Origin: Pterois miles
Taxonomy: Eukaryota; Chordata; Actinopteri; Perciformes; Scorpaenidae
Reading direction: 5' to 3'
Assembly: GCA_947000775.1 (NCBI GenBank)
Contig: CAMQGK010000341.1
Coordinates: 5,507,501 to 5,571,500 of the forward strand
DNA length: 64,000 nt
Position numbers and translations under genes: made by a program. The notes beneath the pieces are model-generated. The model was given only the letters and a program-made list of their open reading frames with translations. It had not been told where the DNA came from and did no database searches. This document shows, one piece after another, positions 11,701 through 21,600 of the stretch; positions within the stretch are counted from its first letter, which is position 1; every line of letters begins with the position of its first letter.

Positions 11701-14275
11701 TCATAACATAGAAACGTTAAAGTCTCTCTCTAGAGACACCAAGATAATCTCCATAAATGAATACCACTTAATGATTTTCAAAGCACAAATGCAATCACCA
11801 GAAGTAAAAAGCTGACGTTAGGCTGTAAACGAACTACACCATCATCAGTGCAAATATACACAACGAGGTTGTAACGGCGGACGAGTCGGTGTGATGACGT
11901 TTAGTCGTCTCTTTTAGCCATTTGTTACCAACCGCCTTTCTAAGACACATAAAAGCTACAAAATTCACAAGTGGGATATTTACAGATGTATTTTGTAAAC
12001 ATTAAAATCTTTTCAGCTTGTGTTAACAACATACCTTATTTTAGGCACCTAACTGAAAACCCACTGACTTCCAGTCGAAGCAACCAGAAGTGCTAAAATG
12101 CCAACTCATGTCCAGGTTTTAGGACTCATTCCTGTACCACGCTATACAGATATGAAGAGCTCATTCTAAGCTAACGAAAACATGATGAGTCTTAGTTTCA
12201 TGAAAACATTATAGATAATATATATATACCATAATATTATATTCCATTTCTGCTAATAGATCCCCTGAAATGTTATACACTGTTCCTTTAACGTCTGGAG
12301 TGTCTGGACACTGTACCTTGTTTAGTGCTGTGGGTTCCTGCACCTCCACTGTGGTGATGTAGTACCAGGTGCGACAGAACTGACCAAACACAAAGGTGTG
12401 GAAATCCCGGCCGTCCTGTGTCAGACAGCACTTGCGGAGCAGGACTTGCCTCAAGTCGGAGCCCACAGAGGGATAGCACCACACCCACAGCGTGTCTCCA
12501 TTCACATCTTTCTCTGGGAACAGGCCAAATAAAACCAAAATCATATACGAATCTTAACATATTAGACAAACTGTGGTTCTCAAAGTGAGGACCGTGAAAT
12601 AATTTGCTGTGAATTATAAAATTGTGCTGTTACAAAAAAAAATGCGGATACCAATTAGAGTCAGAATCAGAAATATTTGTTTATATCAGTGGAAACTGGA
12701 GCGTTACAGTTGCTCTTGTATAAACATAAGAAACGTAAGAAAACAGAAATAAAGGAGTATGTCGCATGTTATGTCCGCAATGCTACAATATAAACAATGT
12801 AAAGAAATATAAGTACTAAAATTTTAAAAATAGGAAAATGAGAATATAAAAAATATGAAATTTGTACAAATATTTGCAATATGACATGCAATATACTGTA
12901 TACCATATAACAGTGCAAAAAAAGTAAATACAAAATGCTACCATATCATATTTCTTGAATGTACGGTATAAATTCAGCATTACACAGTTGAATTATTGCA
13001 GAAATGACCGTACAGTTAAGTCAGTACCAGTGCATTACTCCCATCCACGTTAGCCAATAGAAACTCTAAGCAACTATTACACACTGCAATAAGTTCATTT
13101 TGTTTTAAGTTGAAGCACTTACTGAAAGTCAGATTTAAATAATTAAGTTTAAATATCTGGATTTGTTATGACTATGCAGTCTTGCTACTGTTCATTTTTC
13201 TGAAATTGCTCATCAGTTACTTGAAATTTGATCCATAAATGCTGTTAAATGGAATCCAAATGCAATTTGAAAGTATATGAGTGGCAGTACCATTGCAAAA
13301 TTCCCCACTGTGGTATTAATAAAGGATTATCTCATCTTAGATTAACATGATACAAATCGAAATGTTTTTCAGTTTATCACAATATGTTTGTCCTACTGCT
13401 GGTATGTGCTACTCACGTTCTATTGTTGTATGGCCAGACGCTTGTGTACTAGTCTGTATATTAGTAGTACTTTCTGTTACATGTAAAGTTTATTGTGATA
13501 GTTTGTCTTTACTACTTGTAACTTTCGTGCTGTTGTTGTATCACCTGATACTGTTTGTCTGGTATTTGGTATCAGTCTGGTCTCCAGAAATAGTGAATTT
13601 TAGTTTACAAAGTTTACAAATATGCATATTAAAATCAAACATAAATACATTTCAGCATTGAATACTGATGCATAACCTTTAATATTTATTTTTGCTGAAT
13701 TTATTTACATAACTGAGCATGTGAATGGACATCATATACTTCATTTATAATGTTCTAAACCCTTAAAAAAAATTTTTAATTAATTAAATCATGTTTATTT
13801 CTGATCGATGACTAGAAGAGCTTGACACAGTGCAGAGCTGCATCTCTAATGAATCTTGCAGCTGATGTTCACCACTCCTGTGTGACATCTACTGTTGACC
13901 TGCCATCTCCCCAAAAGACCCCCTGAACCCCCCTAAAACAGACAAAAACTGGTCTATTGGGGGTCTCAGAGGGTTAAGCACCATATCAGACAGAACTATC
14001 TGGAACCAGGTCTGTATCACGGGGGGCTCTGTGTAAACGGGAGCGTTCAGAAACCCTCCCATGATCGTGTATATTGCCTAACATGCAGGAGCAGTGAACC
14101 AGTGAGGGACATGGAGCTCTGCTGATGAGACACTTTTAGGTCACACTGATATCATGTGAGTCTCCTGCACGTACTGAGGCGCCAACCTCGCTTAAAACCA
14201 GAAACCAGGAGCTGTGAGCTGAGACTTACCGATTAATCCGACGCTTAACATAAACTGCGTTTCAGTTGCTGCCAT
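8705..14275 (-). CDS. dennd10: DENN domain-containing protein 10 (9 coding exons, 351 aa)
   Basis: Minus-strand coding exons in transcript order: 14275-14230, 12513-12317, 11189-11110, 11019-10871, 10085-9974, 9884-9784, 9567-9460, 9052-8958, 8872-8705. They sum to 1,056 nt and every junction is GT-AG on that strand. The product starts MAATETQFMLSVGLIEKD and ends AAAEQLLRI. It matches DENND10 (formerly FAM45A; human 357 aa), a small DENN-family protein linked to Rab27 and late-endosome homeostasis and found with the Commander/CCC complex. Visible segments are DTLWVWCYPSV (upstream DENN-like strand), RTYIKHGSPVKMMEAY, the core ETILLYTALMLKKRIVVHHP, then WSIVHPYVHL. There is no membrane segment. 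The start is the ATG that gives the conserved MAATE N-terminus; upstream in-frame codons to 14560 do not look like the family. Its 3' end faces sfxn4 and its 5' end faces eif3a. Confidence 0.95.
9627..9690 (+). mobile_element. Retroposon 3' tail with ATCTT repeats
   Basis: The sequence CCCCACTGTGGGACTAATAAAGG followed by tandem TATCTTATCTT (written here in two overlapping parts) is the reverse complement of the tail of the SINE at 636-950. It lies in dennd10 intron 6. No tRNA-like head is attached, so it is either a 5'-truncated SINE or the end of the partner LINE. Confidence 0.6.
10163..10380. mobile_element. Interspersed repeat, member of the 51,438-52,435 family
   Basis: Starts with GACAATATAGGAT and includes AGGACTTATCATGTAAGA and GGGACCTTATGATT. 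These also occur in order at about 51,446, 51,612 and 51,677. It lies in dennd10 intron 4, just before exon 5 in transcript order. It is a probable non-autonomous DNA transposon; the right boundary is uncertain. Confidence 0.6.
11383..11478 (-). mobile_element. Truncated tRNA-derived SINE (same family as 636-950)
   Basis: The plus strand reads GGGGACTTGAACC, then GGACTGAGCTGCTGCCGCC. This is the reverse complement of the pol III B and A boxes of the SINE at 636-950. Only the head and part of the body remain. It lies in dennd10 intron 2. Confidence 0.7.
11490..12297 (+). mobile_element. Long non-autonomous TIR element, copy A
   Basis: The left end contains GTAGGATTTGGTGGCATCTAG. The right end reads ATGTTATACACTGTTCCTTTAA, whose reverse complement resembles the left end of the short relative at 39,543. 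Internal blocks at 11,795-11,890 and 12,001-12,140 reappear in order at 43,675-43,760 and 44,100-44,250. It has no transposase reading frame. It lies in dennd10 intron 2. Confidence 0.65.
12514..14229 (-). other. dennd10 intron 1
   Basis: A 1.7-kb AT-rich intron. It contains a second SINE/LINE tail at about 13,293-13,335 (CCCCACTGTGG, then TAATAAAGG and ATCTCATCTT). No further exon is needed, because exons 1 and 2 join in frame to give VGLIEKDVNGD. Confidence 0.7.
13293..13335 (+). mobile_element. Retroposon 3' tail, second headless copy
   Basis: Same tail motif as 9,627-9,690, with degenerate ATCTT units. No head is visible upstream. Confidence 0.5.
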
Positions 14276-15184
14276 ATTCCATACCTGCAAGAGTTCAGAG
14301 CCACAAGTTAACTGGAGGAAAGACACCAAACAGCGGTCTCTGTGGACACCAATGTCACCGTGAAGTACCTTGAGAGCTCCTGCTACGTCCAAATATCTGA
14401 AAGCGATGCTGGACGGACGCAATAAGACCGTAAATGTGTTAAAAGTTGTCGGTGGCCTGGGTGTGATTTCTTCTATCAACAGACTTTCCTCTTTGCGAAA
14501 TCGCTTCCTTCTTCCGGGACAGGAGGATTGTGTGGGAGGAGACTCGCTGCTGACAACCAATCAGATAGCTGGAAATAATGGTGCATTCAGGGTTAACAAA
14601 AAAAATGGTGAAATACATATAAACGATAACGATGTGTGCGTACGCGTTTCTCATTTGAATAACACAATATCAATGTATCAATGTACTGATCATGTTTTTT
14701 TTAACTCGACGCTTTGATATCACGTATCGGCTCCTGAAAGACTAATCTGAAGTTAAATGAAGCCCCGAGAGCTTTATTGAAATGACATTTAACGAGAGTT
14801 CCTTGAACACACCATCAGCAAAGCACATACGGGAACTTTATACACCCAGAGCTGCCAGGTTTGTTGAAATCCCCGTTTGTAGGTTTTGTGACGCTGTTAT
14901 CTATTTTATCGTGCTCCAGTAAAGACAAACATTAATCAAAATAATCTTATGTATATTTAGTTAATTCAGAACAGTTATCAATACCTTATTTCACACACTC
15001 TATTTATTTGATAAATTAACGCCCCTAGTCACATACCAAGGGGTTACAGATAATATTTGGCAGCAGAATTACTAAAAATAGGTCAAATACAGAAAAGATA
15101 TACTGTATATTGAGAGAACAAATTTAAGATACTCTAACATTACCTCAGATGCTAAAGAGTCAGTGGCTGTTTTATAAAGGTGTA

Positions 15185-15442
15185 TAGCTGCAAAAATTAA
15201 TCGCTTAATCAATTAGTTGTCAATTATTAAATTAATCAACGACTATTTATATTTTCTGGTTTCTTTATTCCTCTATGACATTAATCTGAATATCTTTGAG
15301 TTGTGGAAAAAACAAGACAATTGAAGATGTCATCTTGGTTTTTGGGAAACACTGATCGACTTTTTTCTCCATTTTTTAGACCAATCGAGAAAATAATCAA
15401 CAGATTAATCAACAATGAAAACAATCTTTAGTTGCAGCCCTA
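15185..15442. mobile_element. Short TIR element with GCTGCAA / TTGCAGCCCTA ends
   Basis: The left end is TAGCTGCAAAAATTAATCG; the right end is AATCTTTAGTTGCAGCCCTA. The ends are near inverted complements and the interior is rich in ATTAATC motifs. The same internal block (TTTTCTGGTTTCTTTATTC) occurs in the element at 42,254-42,533. This fits a common hAT-like teleost MITE; superfamily assignment is an inference. Confidence 0.75.
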
Positions 15443-15631
15443 TAAAAGTGTGTAACCCTATATAAAGGATGAGCCAAAATCATTTTATCAACAAATATTT
15501 TATATTAACATATTTATGTTAACGGTAATTTAGAGAGCTACAATTTGTAGTTGTCTGCACAGACTCATACAGAATCACACAAAAAGTGTTTTTTATGTTG
15601 TTTTTTTTTTGTTGTTTTTTTTACAAATGTA

Positions 15632-16321
15632 GAGATGTCAATCAGCTATATTTAATTGCAATTAATTGCACGTTTGTTCATAATGAATCGCAATTAATCA
15701 CAAATATTTTTTTTTATTTATAAATTTGTCAAGTATTATAAACATGGGACTGGGAAAATATGCTTCCTTTACACAAATGTATGTATATATTTATTATTAG
15801 AACTCAATTATCACAAAACAATGATAGATATTGTCCAGAAACCCTCACAGGTTCTACATTTATAATGAAAAATATGCTCAAATCATAACATGGCAAACAG
15901 CTGTCAGTGTGTCAGTGTGCTGACTTGACTATGATTTGCCCCAAACTGACTGGGGTTATCATAAAGTGGGCATGTCTGTAAAGGGGAGACTGGTGGGGAC
16001 CCAGAGAACCCATTTACATTCACACATCTGGAGGTCAGAGGTCAACAGACCCCTTTGAAAATGGCCATGATAGTTATTCCTCGCCAACATTTAGCGAAAA
16101 TTTGGAGCATTATTCAACCTCCTTCACAACACGCTAATATGACGTGGTTTGTAGTAATTGATTCATTCGGTTTTCTAGTTTCATATGATACCAGTATGTT
16201 TACTTTAGCTTTTAAAGTGAGTCCGCTACAACCTAGAAATCACAAGTTGCATTGTTGCGTTAAAGAAATTAGTGGGGTTAAAACAAATTTGCATTATTAT
16301 TGCGTTTACTTTGACAGCCCC
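15632..16321 (-). mobile_element. Interspersed TIR element, GTGCTGTCAA family, copy 1 (reverse)
   Basis: It carries AAGTGGGCATGTCTGTAAAG and GAACCCATTTACATTCACAC. The same blocks appear in reverse complement at 51,738-52,265 and 54,600-55,245. One end reads TTTGACAGCCCC, matching the TGCTGTCAAA end of the other copies. There is no transposase frame, so it is a non-autonomous DNA element. Confidence 0.75.
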
Positions 16322-16638
16322 AAACATAATATAATATATTAAGATTTGAACAGTCAAAAACACTACACTGAAACCCTGAATACTGTTACATATCTTTCAA
16401 TATTTATCGTAACTTTTGGTGAAGACAGAAGTAAATTTCCTCACATTTGACGGTCTACTGTTGCGGTCGGGGGATAGTCCGAGACGCACCTGGCAACCCT
16501 TGCTAGGCCGCTCACGAGGTTCTTCCTTTCTCAGCCAGCACCGTTGCAGCGGGTGAGTGCGTGGCGTGGATGGACTGGTGAAATTTGCCAAAATTTACTC
16601 AAGTCAGTCAATTTGAGTTTCACTAGAGCGCCACCGAC

Positions 16639-18554
16639 ATGCCGGCGTATTTTCAGCGGCCAGAGAATGCTCTGAAACGAGCGAACGGTGAGTAGAAACA
16701 CAACTTAACGTTTCACAGTGTCACAGATACATGCTAACTAGCTAACCAGCTAATGCTAGCTGCTGGTAGCCTGCAAACGCATCGTCACTAGTTAGCCAGG
16801 CTAGCTGCTAAGCTAGCTTCAATGGCGGGGAAGCCATGTCGTTTTCTTACGGCTACGTTACTATTAAGCTAGCCGACTGGGCCATTTTTGTGTTACTGAC
16901 TATTTACTGTTGAAATGTAACCCAGATGGCTGTTAGACGCCCGTTAGCACCCATGACAGCGTCGAAACGTTGTTGACATTGCCTCTTAGCTACTGTCAAA
17001 TTGTTAGTGCTCTCTATTCTTGTAGCGTAATGCTAATATCTCGTTCACCGAGCACCATAGGCCCAACAGTGTCGGCCAGATTTAGGTAACCACGGTCGTG
17101 GGGTTGGTGCGAGATGCTAACATTTAATGGTACATGTATACGGTTACCTGTGATGGAGCTAACGTTGGTCTATTCCTCGATGTGTTTACACAGAGTTTCT
17201 TGAGGTTGGCAAGAAGCAGCCAGCTTTGGATGTTTTGTACGATGTCATCAAGAGCAAGAAACATCGAACATGGCAGAAGATCCACGAGCCCATCATGCTC
17301 AAGTACCTGGAGCTGTGCGTGGATCTGCGCAAGAGCCACCTGGCCAAGGAGGGTCTCTACCAGTACAAGAACATCTGCCAGCAGGTGTGTGTGAGGAGAC
17401 CCTTCTGGGATGTCTGCTCAGATCGAGTAGTTGTTTTAGAGTCAAAGGTATAACATCTGTCTTTTGCTTTCAGGTGAATATCAAATCTCTGGAGGATGTG
17501 GTGAGGGCTTACCTGAAGCTGGCGGAGGAGAAGACTGAGACAGCCAAGGAGGAGTCCCAGCAGATGGTCCTGGACATTGAGGATCTGGACAACATCCAGA
17601 CTCCTGAAAGGTGAGGCTGCTCAAATGTTAGGGCCTGTTCAGACCCGCCATTGACATGTGTCCTGTGTGATCCGATCACAAGTGGACAGTTTTAAGCACA
17701 TCTGTTCACAACTGGCTTTAGAACGTCACTTGTGTCTCCAGTGACCACACATGATCTGATCTCACCTCACGGCTCTACATGCAAATAAACAAGTAATAAA
17801 CGTGGCTAATACAGCAGACGTTGTGACATAATATTACCTGAATGTCAGAAGTAATATCCTACATATTTATGAAGTCAGATGCATTTTATTTACATCAGGA
17901 TTAAAGGTTATTGTACCAGCAGTTCCTGGAGACCTCTGTGCCACCACCTTTGCCAGGCAACAGCTGGGTACAGAGCTTCAGAGAGCACCGCAACAAAAAC
18001 ACAATCACACCTCTGACAGTGTGATAATAATGCACTTTGTGTGTGAAGTCTGATAGTCTGTAGAAAAGTAACCTATAAACAATATATATTTCAAGAAAGT
18101 ACAGCTGTACCTACTGGATACGACAGAGCACAGAAGCCGTTTCCATGCCGACAGGCTCGTGTCTACCTGTCTGTTTACATGAGGAGGTCAACGAGATCCC
18201 AGCCGGACGTCACTTGAGTTGGCGGCCCTAAATGTGGCCAAGGACACATTCACATACATGCTACTAAAAGAATGTGACCATATGTGGCCCAGACCACCTC
18301 TGAATGTGGTCTGGGTGATCAGATCTCTATGTGTCCTCAATGCATCTTGAATGCATTCACACCTGTACTTAGAGCTGTCCACTTGTGATCTGCTCACTTG
18401 GGATGCATGTTAATACCAGGTCTAAACAGGGCCTTAGATGTTTCTTTGCAGCATAGAAAGTGTCCACATACATGTTGGATTTCCTTTAACATAATAAATA
18501 CTTGGAGTGTTGTTGTAGCTCACTTGGTAGAGCAGGCGCCCCATGTACCAAGGG

Positions 18555-18633
<79 letters not shown>

Positions 18634-21600
18634 TGATTAATCTAAAGTGATGTCTTTTTATCATCCGGTGTGTTATACAGCGTACTGATGTCACAGCTGA
18701 GTTTATAAGGTAATAAGCATGTGCTTGATAATTTTAAGATGGATTATTAATATTGAGCTCTCTTTAGCGTCCTCCTGAGTGCTGTGAGTGGAGAGGACAC
18801 TCAGGATCGTACCGACCGCCTGCTGCTCACTCCCTGGGTGAAGTTCCTGTGGGAATCTTACCGCCAGTGCCTAGACCTGCTGCGGAACAACTCCAAGGTG
18901 GAGCGCCTGTACCATGACATTGCCCAGCAAGGTAGTGACACACACCGAATACCTTATCGTGTTGTATTCATTTACTGTCTGAACTGAGTGTGATATTTTT
19001 CAAGGCTGCATAAAAGGTACTGTGAACAAAATGCTTTCTGTTTTGTCAGTTCTCATATGGTTAAATGTTATGGTATGTGTTCACAGCCTCCATTCTTTCC
19101 ACGCTTGTCATTCATTGTCTACGTAAACAGCTGTGCAATGCATTCTGGTAGCGTGGTGCTGTGATTTGAGATATGGACCGTCATGTTGCCCACTCCTCAT
19201 TTGCATAAAGTTGAGGTCTAGGCTCCTATGTACAAATCACAGGCATCCAACGCGACTCGCCGTCTCTGGAAACTCCTGAGAAACTTTTAAACTAACCGTT
19301 AACAATCCTGAATAAAGAGTTTCATCAACTGCATGGCATATTTCTATGTTGCATACTAAATGCTGTAAATAATAATATCTGGTCATCTTTTCTGCAGCTT
19401 TCAAGTTCTGCCTCCAGTACACCCGTAAAGCCGAATTTCGCAAGCTGTGTGACAACCTGCGTATGCATCTGGGTCAGATCCAGCGGCACCACAACCAGAG
19501 CACTGCCATCAACCTGAACAACCCTGAAAGTCAGTCTATGCACCTGGAGACGCGTCTGGTGCAGCTGGACAGCGCCATTAGCATGGAGCTCTGGCAGGTG
19601 TGTCTACCTAAACAAGATTTAAGGGACTATATCAGCATGCATGCACCTTCAAGTCCACTTACTAAATATTAAAATGTATAAAACATTTTCAGTAATGCTG
19701 TGTGCTATGCTAGTGTATGACCTGTGGAAAAACACTTAAATATGTGTTACATGGTCGAAGTGAAGATGATATTGTTATTAATGTATTACTGTTTGTCTTT
19801 TTCCAGGAAGCTTTCAAGGCCGTTGAAGACATCCATGGCCTGTTTGCTCTTTCCAAGAAGCCTCCCAAACCCCAGTTGATGGCCAACTACTACAACAAGG
19901 TGTCTACTGTGTTCTGGAAATCTGGAAATGCTCTCTTCCATGCCTGCACCCTCCACCGCCTCTATCACCTCTCAAGGGAGATGCGCAAGAATCTCACCCA
20001 AGATGAGATGCAGAGGTATTTTTTTTTTTTTTTTTTTCTTTTTTGTAGATATGTGCACAAGTTTTACTCTGGTAGTGACCAAGTGATCAATGATGCTTAC
20101 TTTGGATCTTCAGGATGTCCACCAGAGTCCTGCTGGCCACACTGTCTATTCCCATCACCCCCGAGCGTACTGACATTGCTCGCCTGCTGGACATGGATGG
20201 CATCATTGTAGAGAAACATCGCAGGCTGGCCACCCTCCTGGGCCTGCAATCTCCACCAACCCGACAGAGTCTCATCAATGACATGGTATGTTATCTGCGT
20301 TAAAAAGCTTCGTTAGGTGTTTTAGGTTTAAAACAGTTTTTTTATTAAGTACAAAAAAAAGCTCTTGATTTTTTTTGATTGTGGGCAGAGATGGGCTGTG
20401 TGTCCTTTTAAGGAAAATAATCATATTTGCTTTCAGATGTTTTGACACATTATCATATTTTAATGTTTGCATTCTAGGTGAGATTTAACTTGCTTCAGTA
20501 TGTCGTACCTGACGTAAAAGAGCTTTACAACTGGCTTGAAGTCGACTTTCATCCTCTGAAGCTGAGTGGAAGAGTGACCAAGGTAAACAATATGGCAGCA
20601 GCCGACTTGATAATAAGGAAAATATACAGTCATTGTAGTTTGAGTTGCAGTTTAACTAATATTCATTTGATTAATTAAATTGCTTTTAGCTGATCATTTC
20701 TCTAACAAACTCACTCACCCACTAGGTGCTGAACTGGGTGAGAGACCAGGCTGAGAAGGAGGCTGATCTGCAGCAGTACGTCCCTCATCTGCAGAGTAAC
20801 ACCATCCTGAGGCTCCTGCAGCAGGTAATTCTCTTGAGTTTTTTTCATTTGTCCTAAATTACATCTACAATGTGTTATGGTAGAAATCTCTCTCATTATT
20901 CTGCATCCATTATATCAGGTTGCGCAGATCTATCAAAGCATCGAGTTCACCCGTCTGGCCTCACTGGTCCCATTTGTGGACGCCTTCCAGCTGGAGCGCT
21001 CCATTGTGGATGCTGCCCGGCATTGTGATCTGCAGGTAAAGTCAAGATCAGGAGAGATTAGGCATTAAATTAGCTACCGATAAACCAACAAATGTGTTAT
21101 TGCAGTTAAGAGTGTTTATCATACTGTTTTACACTACTTCTCTAATGTATCCTTTTTCCCCGTAGGTCCGTATAGATCACACCTCGCGAACACTGAGCTT
21201 TGGCTCTGATCTGAATTACTCAACCAAAGAGGACGCCCCTGTTGGTCCATTCCTGCAAAACATGCCCTCAGAGCAGATCAGGAACCAGCTAACCGCCATG
21301 TCTGCTTCTCTGGCAAAGGCCATCCAGATCATCAAGCCTGTCTCCATCCTGGTGAGTTCACTCTCTCCTATATAGATACACAAAGACACCTGATCAGTGA
21401 CCACCAGTAGCTCGCACATAATATTACTCTTCGTGTGGTATTGATTGATAATGATATACATGATTAGTGTTTTTTGGCACAACACTCATTCATCACGTTA
21501 TTCATCAACTCTAAACTGCATTTTCAGGGTTCCCATAGAGTCTTTAAAAGTCTAAAATCCAATAACATGAATTCAAGGCCTAGAAATGTCTTAAAATCAC

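Larger units (their letters stand above)
14276..16638. other. Head-to-head interval between dennd10 and eif3a
   Basis: Both genes start outward from this 2.4-kb interval. The ends are likely promoters: moderately GC-rich sequence lies around 14,280-14,560 and 16,440-16,640. The middle is filled by two DNA-transposon-like repeats (15,185-15,442 and 15,632-16,321). No additional gene was recognised. Confidence 0.6.

Noticed and set aside
14276..14560. Upstream in-frame extension of dennd10 exon 1 on the minus strand
   Set aside because: The frame is open to an earlier ATG, but the extra residues do not resemble DENND10. The conserved N-terminus MAATETQ begins at 14275.
18541..18694. Open frames on both strands rich in Ile-Tyr
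   Set aside because: They are translations of the GT/AT microsatellite. The same artefact occurs at 36,787-37,008.
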